Source: a virus
Reading direction: 5' to 3' (one strand)
DNA length: 58,409 nucleotides
IMG/VR virus record: IMGVR_UViG_3300029319_000050
Span: 1-58,409 of that record
Below are positions 7,076 through 14,979 of this stretch, piece after piece; the first letter of the stretch is position 1, and each line of letters starts with the position of its first letter. The notes beneath the pieces were generated by a model. The model did no database searches and was not told the origin of the DNA. It was given only the letters and a program-made list of their open reading frames with translations. The translations under genes and the position numbers were made by a program.

Positions 7076-9514
7076 TTAATTATTATCAGGTAAATTTCTA
7101 GCTTCTTGTGCTTGTTTTGCTAATTCTACTAGATCTTTTACCCTTTGTTCTTCTTTTTCTATTAAATCAGACTGTAAATTAACTGCTAAACGTGCATCTT
7201 GTTTATTTTCTTCTGATTCAATACGTTCTCTATCCACATCAGCTCTAATATTTTCTCTTTCAATCTCAGTTTGAGCCCTTAGTTGAGCTTCTGCTTGACG
7301 TAATTGCAGTTTAGCTTGTTCTAATTGCATCTGAGCATTAAACATTTGCATTTGTGGATCGATTTGTGCGTTAAGTTGTGCTTGTTGTATGGCTTGATCT
7401 CTACCTGTTATTTGTTGTGTAGCAGCAGCAGCCTGTGCAGCAATCGCATTTTGTACTTCCATCGGTAATGGTTGACCTTCAGGTGGCATTTCCATACCTT
7501 GTTGTGCTAATATTTGAGTAACTTCAAGTCTATATTTCAAGGCGAAGTGTTCTTGTATATGAGCTTGTAGTGCAGCAACAGCTTGAGCGTTAGATTGCAC
7601 GTTAGGGTTTTGTAAAAATGCAGTATGTGCAGCTATATGGGCATCGTGATCTTGTTCTAAAAATGCTTTTAACGGTGTGCCTACCATTACATCTTGGTTT
7701 TCTTGTACAGGATCTTTAGGAAACTCACTAGCCTCAGGTCTTAATATTTCATCTACGTCTTTTACATCAAGTGCTATATACATATTTTTATAAGCTTCAC
7801 GTAAATTATGTATTCCTGGAGCACTTTGAGCTAACTGTAGTTGAGTTTGAGCCATCGTAATTCTTTGTGAAGTACTAAAAATATTAGGATCACTTACAGG
7901 AATCACATCTACCTTCCTATCGAAGTCTTGTACAAAAACACTTCTTGAAGCACCTGCAACATCAAAAGGATATTCATCAGGAATAGATTCACTAAACACT
8001 CTTGCTAAAATTTTAAATTCTAATTTTTGTGCATAATGTAAACGTTTATGTATTGCAGACATAACTTTAGAACCACGTTCTAATAATGCAATAGTTGTAC
8101 CTACAGGAGCTTCTTGATTACCGTCGCCTACTTGCATATCGGCAATCGATGCAAACCTACGACCACTATCTACTAATACACCTAATAATTGTGCTAACGT
8201 ACCACTAGGTTCTTTATACGGTAGTGGCATAATCGCATCACGTAATGTACCTCCTGGAATATCTACGTCTCTAAATTCTCCAGGCTGTAACGGTTCATCA
8301 AGTTTACTTACATTCATACCTCTAGCTTTAAAACCAGCAGGTAAATTAGATAATGTTCCAGCATCAATTAGCTGTCTTAAAATAGAAGTTGCAGATTGAC
8401 TTAGACCACCAATCATATGAATTAAACCAAATCCATAAAACCCTAATCCAGGAAGGAATTTATAATGTACAAAATGTTGTACTTTACGTTTTAATGGATC
8501 GTCTTCTCTATAATTTTTACGAATAGATAAAATAGTATTCGTTTCTTTTACGAAAGTTACAATATATGGTAAAGCAATCCCTGTAGGATTACCGTCTTTG
8601 TCTACATCTGCAAAACCATCTAAATCAAGGTTAACGTGCATTTCTAAAAGAGTATATTCTTCATCTTCCCCTATAGCTGATAACCCTTGTAGTTCTTCCA
8701 TTTTTTCAGTAACTTGATCATCATCATAAGTAGGCTCGCTCAAAGGAACGTCTTTATAAAAACCATTAACTTGTAATTTTCGTAAATCGTTATATGGCAT
8801 TTTAATTACATGAGTAACTCTAGGGCTAGTCATTAAATCGGTAGCGTAATAAGGTACGACTAAATCTTCAGCCATAATAAATTTAGAACAAGCCCTACCC
8901 ATAGCAGGATCAAAATAAACTTTTTTAAATGCAGAACCTGATAACGGTAAATAAAATAAAAGCTGATCCATATCAGGATCGTATTCTTCCATTACGTGGC
9001 ATATTTGATAGTTCATAAATTCACGAACTCGTTCTGCCTGTTTACTTCTTTCGTCATCCATATCACCGATAACTTGAGTATTTACTGGTCCACCAGCAGG
9101 TAAAAGTTCTTTATACGCTTGAGCTTGAAACTGTGTTACCGCTTCAGCTAATAATGGGTGATGTACTCCACTAGCCCCTTGAAAAGGTTGAGTACGTTCT
9201 TGATCGTATTTAATACCTAATAATTCTAAACCTTGAGTAAAAGCATTATACCAATCTTCTCTTGATTCATAATCTTCTTCGTAATTATCACTTAACGTTG
9301 AACATAAGGTACCAAGTTCATCTTCGTCAATACTTTCAGCTAAATTATCACCAAAGGCAAGAGACTCCATTCCGATTTCTTCTAGGTCTAAATCCCCTAT
9401 TTCTTGGATTAAAACTTCTAAATCTTGTGGAGGTGGTTCTGCAGCAGCATCGATTTCTATTTCAATGGCTTCTTCGTCGGTGATAGGTTTTTGATTATTG
9501 TTTTCTATTGCCAT
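7076..9514 (-). CDS. Portal protein
   Basis: This 812-residue protein forms the dodecameric portal through which DNA enters and leaves the head. An acidic N-terminus is followed by QPFQGASGVHHPLLAEAV and ...AYKELLPAGGPV, segments typical of large P22-like or marine podovirus portals. The core includes HFVHYKFLPGLGFYGFGLIHMIGG. From about residue 680 the C-terminus becomes a long Gln/Ala-rich helix, matching the barrel helix seen in large podoviral portals. It lies downstream of the large terminase gene, as expected. The length is large but normal for this type. Confidence 0.85.
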   Translation of the reverse strand: MAIENNNQKPITDEEAIEIEIDAAAEPPPQDLEVLIQEIGDLDLEEIGMESLAFGDNLAESIDEDELGTLCSTLSDNYEEDYESREDWYNAFTQGLELLGIKYDQERTQPFQGASGVHHPLLAEAVTQFQAQAYKELLPAGGPVNTQVIGDMDDERSKQAERVREFMNYQICHVMEEYDPDMDQLLFYLPLSGSAFKKVYFDPAMGRACSKFIMAEDLVVPYYATDLMTSPRVTHVIKMPYNDLRKLQVNGFYKDVPLSEPTYDDDQVTEKMEELQGLSAIGEDEEYTLLEMHVNLDLDGFADVDKDGNPTGIALPYIVTFVKETNTILSIRKNYREDDPLKRKVQHFVHYKFLPGLGFYGFGLIHMIGGLSQSATSILRQLIDAGTLSNLPAGFKARGMNVSKLDEPLQPGEFRDVDIPGGTLRDAIMPLPYKEPSGTLAQLLGVLVDSGRRFASIADMQVGDGNQEAPVGTTIALLERGSKVMSAIHKRLHYAQKLEFKILARVFSESIPDEYPFDVAGASRSVFVQDFDRKVDVIPVSDPNIFSTSQRITMAQTQLQLAQSAPGIHNLREAYKNMYIALDVKDVDEILRPEASEFPKDPVQENQDVMVGTPLKAFLEQDHDAHIAAHTAFLQNPNVQSNAQAVAALQAHIQEHFALKYRLEVTQILAQQGMEMPPEGQPLPMEVQNAIAAQAAAATQQITGRDQAIQQAQLNAQIDPQMQMFNAQMQLEQAKLQLRQAEAQLRAQTEIERENIRADVDRERIESEENKQDARLAVNLQSDLIEKEEQRVKDLVELAKQAQEARNLPDNN

Positions 9515-10188
9515 TAGTCTTTATTATATAAATTATCAAATGTTATGTTAGGATCCATATAACTATCATGTCCTTCAGCAGAATGGATATGTTGAGAAGG
9601 TGTAAAATCTGGAGCACCTTCTCCAGTAACCCAAAGTGCTGGGCTTGTTGCTCTAACTCGGTTATTCGGTAAAGCTACAAAATTACCAGTCCACTTACCT
9701 GCATCAGTCAAGTATAACACATGACTTTGTTTATGTTGTGCAGGATCATCAGCTATACTGTTTCCTGTATAATCTACAGTGAATAAATACCTACCAGTAA
9801 AAAATTCACCACCTATTTTACATTGCCAAGGGCTAGAACTTACTCGATCCATTACTACAACACTATGGTTACGTGATTCACAATCCCAAGGTTGAGCTAA
9901 ATGATCTTCCATAGGTTCGCCCCAATCTTCCAATGGTATATCAGCAATTAATGCTTGTATAGGCATACGTGCCCACATTGCTCCTCCATGCACACTTGAT
10001 TCTTGATCATCTAATTCTATTTCACAGCCTGTAAAAACAACTTGAAAAGATAATGATCTATCTGGAATAGTATTTACAGCTATAGCAAGGGCATGAAGGT
10101 ATTCTCCATGATAGTCTTGATGATTAGCTGTAAATTCCTTTCGCACCCAGCATTTAAAATGCGGGATGTTAGAAATTAAATAAGACAC
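9514..10188 (-). CDS. Conserved phage protein between terminase and portal, unknown
   Basis: This 224-residue protein starts at a GTG; the Shine-Dalgarno sequence is weak. It contains FQVVFTGCEIELDD, GGAMWARMPIQALI and HVLYLTDAGKWTGNFVALPNN, and is rich in His and Trp. It looks like a compact mixed alpha/beta protein without membrane segments. It is read in series with the terminase and portal genes, so a packaging or head-assembly role is plausible. I do not recognise a family. Confidence 0.6.
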   Translation of the reverse strand: MSYLISNIPHFKCWVRKEFTANHQDYHGEYLHALAIAVNTIPDRSLSFQVVFTGCEIELDDQESSVHGGAMWARMPIQALIADIPLEDWGEPMEDHLAQPWDCESRNHSVVVMDRVSSSPWQCKIGGEFFTGRYLFTVDYTGNSIADDPAQHKQSHVLYLTDAGKWTGNFVALPNNRVRATSPALWVTGEGAPDFTPSQHIHSAEGHDSYMDPNITFDNLYNKD

Positions 10189-10191
10189 TTT

Positions 10192-10302
10192 CTATCTTTT
10201 TTTCTTGCGTCCCATTTTCTTTTTGACACCACCTCGTGATCTCATTTTAGATTTTTTCTTTACTCCGCCACCAGCACGGTACTTAGGCATTTTCTTTGCC
10301 AT
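10192..10302 (-). CDS. Tiny Lys/Arg-rich protein (36 aa)
   Basis: An ATG at 10302 with GGAGTAATT upstream opens a 36-codon frame (MAKKMPKYRAGGGVKK...) filling the gap between large terminase and the next gene. About half the residues are Lys or Arg and most of the rest Gly, Ser or Met. It resembles other basic late proteins here in the KYRAGGGV and GGVKKK motifs. It may bind DNA; the function is unknown. Confidence 0.6.
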   Translation of the reverse strand: MAKKMPKYRAGGGVKKKSKMRSRGGVKKKMGRKKKR

Positions 10303-10310
10303 AATTACTC

Positions 10311-11831
10311 CTAATAATATACTTTATTAAAATACGATGGTTCGTCATCGAACTCATCGCTCCAATCGTTACTTAATCTAAGGAATCCTCCTTGCCTAAA
10401 TCTCATTAAGGCTTGAGTCATACTATCAACTAAGTCGTCATGCTCTCCGTTAGGAAAGTCGTTCACTTCTTCTACAAGTTCTTCAGCCCAATTCGTTTGG
10501 GGCACCCAAACTTTACCGTCAGCTAAAATTGAACTTATTGAGTTCACACGAGCTACTTTATCCTGTCCTCTGCTTGGAGTAAAGTTAAATATAGGTATCC
10601 CTACCGCTCTTAATTCTTGTGTTAATGGTAAGCCACTAGCTTTCGCTTCAATAATAACAGAATCAGGTTGCCATTGTTTATAATATTTTATTGCAGCTTC
10701 TTTTAATTCAGGGAAATCAAACCGATCATGAAGGACATCTAATAAAATAATATGAGCTTGTTTTCCATCGTAATATTCTTCACCTATTTTACCACTAGGG
10801 TAAAAAATCCCCCATGTAGTAACCGCTGTATAGTCAGCCGATTCTTTCTTTAAAAATGCAGTATCAAAAGATTGAATAATATATTCACAATAAGGCGGAT
10901 TATCATCTTCCCAAGTATTAAACCATTCTTTAGGGATAATTGCCATTTCCCCACCAGTAGGTTGTTGCATATAATTAGCAAACCATTTAGAAGGTGAAAT
11001 ACTAGCTTTTACTTTTTCTAATTCATCTAACGACCAAAAATTACTCCAAAGCGGATTACCGCTAGGTAAAATAGCAGGGAACTCAATTATTTCCCACTGG
11101 TCAGCGTTTTCATCGGTAGCCATCTTTTTAATTAATTTACCTGTTAAATCACGTTTCGACCACCTAGTCATAACGATAATAATCGCACCTCCTGGCTGTA
11201 ACCTTTGTCGTGGACCTGTCATAAACCATTCGTAAGTATCGTCTAAAGCTTTTTCCGACATTGCATCTTGTTCAGAATGTGGGTCATCAATAATAAATAA
11301 ATCCGCACCACGACCTGCAAGTGCACCTCCAACACCAGCAGCAAAGTATTCCCCACCTTTCGATGTATTCCATTTACCTGCTGATTTAGAATCTGCTTTT
11401 AGAGATGTTTCTGGAAAGAGTTCTTGATATTCTTCACTATCAATTAAATCCCTTATTTTTCTACCAAAATTAACTGCAAGGTCAGCGGTATGGGTTGCTT
11501 GAATAATTTTTAAATCAGGTTTTTTACCTAATAAATATGCAGGAAAATAATGAGAAGCGAACTCTGATTTAGTATGACGTGGTGCCATATTAACGATAAC
11601 ACGTTTAGTTTTACCTTCCGCTATATCATCAAAAACTTTTGCCATCTTTTTATGGTGTTCCCCTTCGATAAAGGTATCCCATAAAGTTTTTACAAAGGTT
11701 AAAAAATTAGAAGTTGCAGCATCACGTTGATTACGTTTTTGTAATTCTTCTAATAAAAGTAAATATTCTTTAGCCTCGTTTTCGCTTAGATACGAAAGGT
11801 CTATATTTTGAAGTTGCTCTAATTGAGCCAT
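10311..11831 (-). CDS. terL: Terminase large subunit
   Basis: This 506-residue packaging motor has an N-terminal ATPase and a C-terminal RNase H-like nuclease. The Walker A variant is APRHTKSE (residues 83-90), Walker B is LFIIDDPH, and a motif III-like IVMTRWSKRDL follows. Nuclease acidic residues are seen in QSFDTAFLKKESADYTA, SVIIEAKASG and GEHDDLVDSM. It pumps DNA into the procapsid and cuts concatemers with the small subunit. The small subunit gene is unusually about 2.5 kb upstream (14316), separated by repeats and two small genes. Length and motifs are normal. Confidence 0.92.
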   Translation of the reverse strand: MAQLEQLQNIDLSYLSENEAKEYLLLLEELQKRNQRDAATSNFLTFVKTLWDTFIEGEHHKKMAKVFDDIAEGKTKRVIVNMAPRHTKSEFASHYFPAYLLGKKPDLKIIQATHTADLAVNFGRKIRDLIDSEEYQELFPETSLKADSKSAGKWNTSKGGEYFAAGVGGALAGRGADLFIIDDPHSEQDAMSEKALDDTYEWFMTGPRQRLQPGGAIIIVMTRWSKRDLTGKLIKKMATDENADQWEIIEFPAILPSGNPLWSNFWSLDELEKVKASISPSKWFANYMQQPTGGEMAIIPKEWFNTWEDDNPPYCEYIIQSFDTAFLKKESADYTAVTTWGIFYPSGKIGEEYYDGKQAHIILLDVLHDRFDFPELKEAAIKYYKQWQPDSVIIEAKASGLPLTQELRAVGIPIFNFTPSRGQDKVARVNSISSILADGKVWVPQTNWAEELVEEVNDFPNGEHDDLVDSMTQALMRFRQGGFLRLSNDWSDEFDDEPSYFNKVYY

Positions 11832-11836
11832 TGCGT

Positions 11837-12607
11837 TTATTTATTACGAATATTTTTTAAAGCGTCGATTAAACCGCCAGTAGATAATTCACTTTTAGCC
11901 ATAAATCTTTTACCTACTTCTTCTGCAGCATCTACTTTTCGAATATCCCCCATATTTCCTAAAGCTTTTTCAGCTGATTTTATTTGTCTTTCGATATTCA
12001 TTAATTCATCGTTTCTTCTGGAAGCTTTATATGCAGTATCCATAACTCTTTGTCTTTGTACTAAATCAAAGTCGTCGGCATTAATTCTTGTAAATAAATT
12101 ATCAGAATCAACTTTACCTTTAGAAGGACCCATGATAGATTTTAAGGCTCGCATACTATCGTCTACCATTTGCATATATAAACTACGTCTATCGTATAAA
12201 TCTTGTAAAAATTTAGGTGCGTTAGCAATTTGTTTAGCTCCTTGAACACCCCTACCTACTGGTGTAAATGTAGCCATAGACATTAATAATTCTTCTATCC
12301 CACCAGAAGACGGAGAACGTTCTTCTAATGCATCTAAAAATCTCATTTTTTCAGCTTCCGACATCGCTTCCTCTTTAGTCATTGGCTTTGGACGTAAAAC
12401 GTTATCAGTAATTTGTTCTAAACGGTTAGCGGTCTTCGGTGCTTTTTGAATAACTTTTCTTAATTGATCGTCAGAAAGCTCACGTGGTTCGTAGCCACGT
12501 GATTTAAGTTCTTCAGTAATAAGTTCAGTCATTTTTTTAGTATTAGCAAATAACTGTTGACTATCTAACATGTTGGGGAGATCTGAATTTCTTGTGCTTT
12601 CTGACAT
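11837..12607 (-). CDS. Late protein of unknown function, helical
   Basis: This 256-residue protein is mostly helical, with coiled-coil-like stretches (LITEELKSRGYEPRELSDDQLRKVIQ and DELMNIERQIKSAEKALG). It is the second gene of the late block, just before large terminase. There is no Shine-Dalgarno sequence near the ATG, so translation may be weak or coupled. A role in packaging or as an internal head protein is possible, but no family is recognised. Confidence 0.5.
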   Translation of the reverse strand: MSESTRNSDLPNMLDSQQLFANTKKMTELITEELKSRGYEPRELSDDQLRKVIQKAPKTANRLEQITDNVLRPKPMTKEEAMSEAEKMRFLDALEERSPSSGGIEELLMSMATFTPVGRGVQGAKQIANAPKFLQDLYDRRSLYMQMVDDSMRALKSIMGPSKGKVDSDNLFTRINADDFDLVQRQRVMDTAYKASRRNDELMNIERQIKSAEKALGNMGDIRKVDAAEEVGKRFMAKSELSTGGLIDALKNIRNK

Positions 12608-12621
12608 AAAATGATTATATA

Positions 12622-12885
12622 TTAATTTGCTTCAATAAGTAAATATATAACACCAGCAATAAATAAACCAACGAAGATCCAGTCAGCCACGGATAGTGGT
12701 TGTGGAGTAGGGTCTATTTTTGGTTTTTTACGAGTAGCAGGTTTTTTCGCAGCTTTTTTGATGGTAACTTTAGTTGTTTCATAAGCTTCATTTATATCAG
12801 GGGTTGCAGGGTTATCAGCCTTGTACCTTCCTTTAGCAGTCCTTGCTCTTTTTCTGGTTGTCGTTTTCTTCTTTACTTTTGCCAT
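12622..12885 (-). CDS. Basic protein with C-terminal membrane anchor
   Basis: This 87-residue protein is Lys/Arg/Thr-rich to about residue 60 (KKKTTTRKRARTAKGRYK; KKAAKKPATRKKPK). It ends in one hydrophobic segment (WIFVGLFIAGVIYLLIEA), probably a tail-anchored membrane helix. It is the first gene of the late block, with a GGAG site 5 bases from the ATG. A basic domain tethered to the inner membrane could hold DNA near the membrane; this is inference. Confidence 0.6.
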   Translation of the reverse strand: MAKVKKKTTTRKRARTAKGRYKADNPATPDINEAYETTKVTIKKAAKKPATRKKPKIDPTPQPLSVADWIFVGLFIAGVIYLLIEAN

Positions 12886-12919
12886 AATTACTCCTCAAGT
12901 TTTTTATGATGATGATTTG

Positions 12920-12947
12920 ATTATATTCCAAAAGTGTATATAGGCAA
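12920..12947 (-). promoter_or_regulatory. Candidate late promoter (sigma70-like)
   Basis: On the minus strand TTGCCT is followed by a 16-base spacer and a perfect TATAAT, about 35 bases before the first gene of the late block. It lacks the upstream box shared by the early promoters. No phage RNA polymerase gene is seen, so host holoenzyme should read it. Confidence 0.55.
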
Positions 12948-12990
12948 AATTTTTATTTGTAAAGTTACTAGCGTTGAGTCCGCCCATTAA

Positions 12991-13005
12991 GGGAGGGTGG
13001 GTGGG
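12991..13005 (+). promoter_or_regulatory. G-quadruplex motif upstream of the late promoter
   Basis: GGGAGGGTGGGTGGG has four G3 tracts with single-base loops, a very stable parallel G4 arrangement in vitro. It lies on the plus strand, which is the template for the late genes. A second G-rich run follows at 13027-13040 (GGGGGG TA GGGGGG). In DNA this AT-rich the pair is striking. The site lies about 45 bases upstream of the candidate late promoter -35. The 12886-13096 gap otherwise holds no gene. Confidence 0.7.
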
Positions 13006-13096
13006 ACGCCGTTAGCGTAAATTTAAGGGGGGTAGGGGGGTATATAAGCTTATATATAAGTAGGTAGTTTAGTTAAGATACTGTTTGTTCAGGCAT

Positions 13097-13120
13097 AAAA
13101 AAAGGGGCGTTATGCCCCTT
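13097..13120 (-). terminator. Intrinsic terminator after the 117-aa gene
   Basis: The minus strand shows a 7-bp AAGGGGC/GCCCCTT stem with a 5-base loop, then seven Ts. It ends the unit that contains the small gene at 13140 and insulates it from the late promoter region. Confidence 0.85.
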
Positions 13121-13127
13121 ATTAGTT

Positions 13128-13141
13128 AAGCGTTTACGCTT
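13128..13141. promoter_or_regulatory. Palindromic operator-like site at the 3' end of the 117-aa gene
   Basis: AAGCGTTTACGCTT has perfect 6-bp arms (AAGCGT/ACGCTT). The identical 14-mer, inverted, lies upstream of the same gene at 13537-13550. The site overlaps the stop codon. Such a pair could allow looping or autoregulation. Confidence 0.5.
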
Positions 13142-13493
13142 AGACTACTTTAACAACTCCTAAATCAACTAAAGCAGGTCTATAGTAATTAAGAACTTTA
13201 GCCTCAGTTTGCGTTGTTTGAAAGTCCTCTGACGCTTTCATAGCTTCAAGCAATGTTTCAGCTTCAATTACGTTAGTAGTAGAGTTAGCGTTTGCAATCT
13301 CTACCATACAATTAATAATAGCTATTACTTGACTACTTTTGCCTGTATACGCTTGAGAATCTAAAAGCTCTAAAGCTTTAGTAGCTCCCCCACCTTTAAA
13401 ACGTGTTTGCGATAGTTTAGCAAATTTAGCTTTTTTATTATCAACTGCCTCAACAGCTTGTTTAACAGTTTGCGTTTTATTTTCTTTTTTCAT
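13140..13493 (-). CDS. Small protein with winged-helix-like C-terminus (paralog 1 of 3)
   Basis: This 117-residue protein has a Lys-rich N-terminus and a helical body. Its C-terminal pattern (KVLNYYRPALVDLGVVKVV) matches the ends of the 93-aa protein at 13831 (KVIRYYTPDMAERGLIELV) and the 114-aa protein at 23069 (RIFRFYKKRFLDEGILEVV). That ending looks like the recognition helix and wing of a small winged-helix domain. The gene is flanked by two inverted copies of a 14-bp palindrome and closed by a terminator, suggesting an autoregulated DNA-binding protein. The family is not named. Confidence 0.6.
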   Translation of the reverse strand: MKKENKTQTVKQAVEAVDNKKAKFAKLSQTRFKGGGATKALELLDSQAYTGKSSQVIAIINCMVEIANANSTTNVIEAETLLEAMKASEDFQTTQTEAKVLNYYRPALVDLGVVKVV

Positions 13494-13536
13494 AATTTTT
13501 CTCCTATATGTTTATGTTTAAAAGATAACTTATTAT

Positions 13537-13550
13537 AAGCGTAAACGCTT
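13537..13550. promoter_or_regulatory. Palindromic operator-like site in the promoter region of the 117-aa gene
   Basis: AAGCGTAAACGCTT abuts a TATAAT-like hexamer on the minus strand (13532-13537). A further half-type copy (AAGCGTTTAAGCG) follows at 13560-13572. A protein bound here would cover the -10 to -35 region. It is the inverse of the site at 13128-13141. Confidence 0.5.
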
Positions 13551-13613
13551 AATAAATACAAGCGTTTAAGCGTAAATAATATAATTAATTTAAGCGACGA
13601 TTTTTTAAAAATT

Positions 13614-13780
13614 TACGACGAGCGACGAGCGACGAACCACGAGTGACGACTGACGACTGACGACTGACGAGCCACGATTATATAAGATTGGATATTGGAT
13701 ATTGGATATTGGATATTGGATATTGGTTAATTGGATTGGACGACCGACGATTGGATGATTGGATGATTGGATGATTGGAT
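13614..13780. repeat. Three adjacent G-rich tandem repeat arrays
   Basis: Array A (13614-13677) is a degenerate 7-mer family (GACGACT, GACGAGC, GACGAAC). Array B (13692-13726) is five exact copies of ATATTGG. Array C (13749-13780) is four exact copies of GATTGGAT. None is coding in a credible way. Together with the palindromes and terminator this accounts for the 13494-13830 gap. Array A recurs beside the small terminase gene at 14254-14305. Confidence 0.85.
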
Positions 13781-13797
13781 TGGAGATTGGATTGGGC

Positions 13798-13824
13798 AAA
13801 AAAATGCCCACCGAAGTGGGCACT
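13798..13824 (-). terminator. Intrinsic terminator with UUCG tetraloop after the 93-aa gene
   Basis: A 7-bp TGCCCAC/GTGGGCA stem is capped by TTCG on the minus strand and followed by seven Ts. This is a textbook rho-independent terminator. It begins seven bases past the stop codon of the gene at 13831. Confidence 0.92.
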
Positions 13825-13830
13825 TAGCAA

Positions 13831-14112
13831 CTAAGCTACAAGCTCGATTAAGCCACGCTCCGCCATGTCTGGTGTGTAATATCTAATTACCTTAATGACA
13901 GGCTGGATGGTTTTAAAATCATCGACTCCTTTTAAGAACTCGGCAACTTTTTCAACTGATGCTAATCCAGTCTTATCAGCGCACTGGCTGATCGCCCAAA
14001 GGACAAACATCGCTTGCGGTGCCATCTTTGGGATGTCATCGCAAAGCAGTTTAAAGGCAGTCACCCCTCGAGTAGATCTCACGGTGACGTTTGGTTTTTC
14101 GAATTTTTTCAT
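13831..14112 (-). CDS. Small protein with winged-helix-like C-terminus (paralog 2 of 3)
   Basis: This 93-residue protein has a basic start (MKKFEKPNVTVRSTRG), a helical middle (APQAMFVLWAISQC) and a C-terminus KVIRYYTPDMAERGLIELV shared with two other small proteins in the genome. The shared ending suggests a common helix-turn-helix-like fold. It is a single-gene unit with its own promoter and a strong terminator, a layout often used for regulators. The function is unproven. Confidence 0.6.
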   Translation of the reverse strand: MKKFEKPNVTVRSTRGVTAFKLLCDDIPKMAPQAMFVLWAISQCADKTGLASVEKVAEFLKGVDDFKTIQPVIKVIRYYTPDMAERGLIELVA

Positions 14113-14172
14113 ATTTTTCTCCTTTCTAAAATTCGTTAATTGTTAAATTACCTATTAACTTAACTATATACA

Positions 14173-14201
14173 ATATTGCCAGATAACTATTAAAAAGTAA
14201 A
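14173..14201 (-). promoter_or_regulatory. Early-type promoter, gene at 13831
   Basis: The minus strand reads TTTACT, 17 bases, CAATAT. The -35 and spacing match the early promoter family, but the upstream box is replaced by AAAAAGTTC. It is a weak member of the set. Confidence 0.4.
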
Positions 14202-14253
14202 GAACTTTTTTATCTAATTTATCCGTGCTCTTTTATCGTAAATGGCTGTGCTG

Positions 14254-14305
14254 CGACGACTGACGACTGACGAACCACGAGCGACGAGCGACGACTGACG
14301 AACCA
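14254..14305. repeat. Second copy of the 7-mer array next to small terminase
   Basis: The degenerate GACGACT/GACGAGC/GACGAAC family of 13614-13677 recurs here, ending about ten bases from the small terminase stop codon. TTGG-containing motifs like those of arrays B and C continue into the 3' coding part of that gene (14320-14460). Confidence 0.8.
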
Positions 14306-14315
14306 GGGACTGTGG

Positions 14316-14861
14316 TTATTGGTCTTTGGATTGGTCGATTGGTTGGATAACTTGGGCTTCTATGATTTTTGGAAAGTTGGCTTGGATTAATTGCTCAAGA
14401 CGTTGGATTATTTCTTCTTTGGGCATAGATTGGATCTGTTGTTGGATTACCTCACGACGATCCACGTACAGACCACCTGCCTTACCACGATGGACCTCTG
14501 CAGTAATGGCAGCAGACAGTTGACCAGTGTCTTTGGCTTCTTCCCTTAGGTCGTAAAGAGCTGAAAGATGCGAATCCATGTTTACCTGAGACCTCTCTTG
14601 CAACTTAATCGATTGGTCTATAAGGTGGTTTCGGACTACTGGGTTGTGATTTAGTAACACGCTCCCTTGTCGTTTAGCTGCATTACGGTTTTTGGTATAG
14701 CCTGCTTTAATCGCTGCTTGGGTAGCACTTTCGCCTTTTAAATACTCCCTAATAAATCGTTTTTGTTTAGAGTTTAACGGTTGCCAAATCTTACCATCGG
14801 AATCTACCATACCTTTTCCATCATCAGTTGGTTCTAAATGTGTATACTCTAAATCTTTCAT
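14316..14861 (-). CDS. terS: Terminase small subunit
   Basis: This 181-residue DNA-recognition subunit has a Terminase_2-type N-terminal helix-turn-helix. LNSKQKRFIREYLKGESATQ, then AAIKAGYTKNRNAAKRQGS and LLNHNPVVRNHL are hallmark segments. A coiled-coil oligomerisation region follows (about 90-160), and the tail is rich in Gln, Ile and Asp. I chose the ATG at 14861; an in-frame TTG at 14885 has no better ribosome-binding site. The 3' end of the gene contains TTGGATT motifs like those in the downstream repeats, which suggests a packaging site within and next to this gene, as in other pac-type phages. Confidence 0.88.
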   Translation of the reverse strand: MKDLEYTHLEPTDDGKGMVDSDGKIWQPLNSKQKRFIREYLKGESATQAAIKAGYTKNRNAAKRQGSVLLNHNPVVRNHLIDQSIKLQERSQVNMDSHLSALYDLREEAKDTGQLSAAITAEVHRGKAGGLYVDRREVIQQQIQSMPKEEIIQRLEQLIQANFPKIIEAQVIQPIDQSKDQ

Positions 14862-14946
14862 AGGCTGTAACCCCAGTTGCTCCAATATATATCTCTAATT
14901 CTAAAATAAAATAATAAAAAGAAAAAACTTTTCCTTTCTGTTTAGT

Positions 14947-14974
14947 ATAGTATGCCACATCGGTTGGCTCACAA
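14947..14974 (-). promoter_or_regulatory. Candidate promoter of small terminase
   Basis: TTGTGA, 16 bases, TACTAT on the minus strand lies about 85 bases upstream of the ATG. It differs from the early family and from the main late promoter. An inverted repeat with AGTAATAG motifs lies just upstream. Each hexamer matches the consensus in only four of six positions. Confidence 0.35.
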
Positions 14975-14979
14975 CTCTA

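Noticed and set aside
11823-12245. 140-codon plus-strand frame opposite the 256-aa gene
   Set aside because: It mirrors a coherent minus-strand gene in a late operon and lacks start signals. The same reasoning excludes plus-strand frames opposite the portal, capsid, fibre and tail-hub genes.
13692-13780. CRISPR array
   Set aside because: The repeats are 7-8 bases, contiguous and without unique spacers, and no cas genes are present.
13605-13823. A 72-codon minus-strand frame across the tandem repeats
   Set aside because: It is made of translated simple repeats (NIQYPISNIQYPI, SSVVSRQSSLVV), has no ribosome-binding site and overlaps the UUCG terminator.
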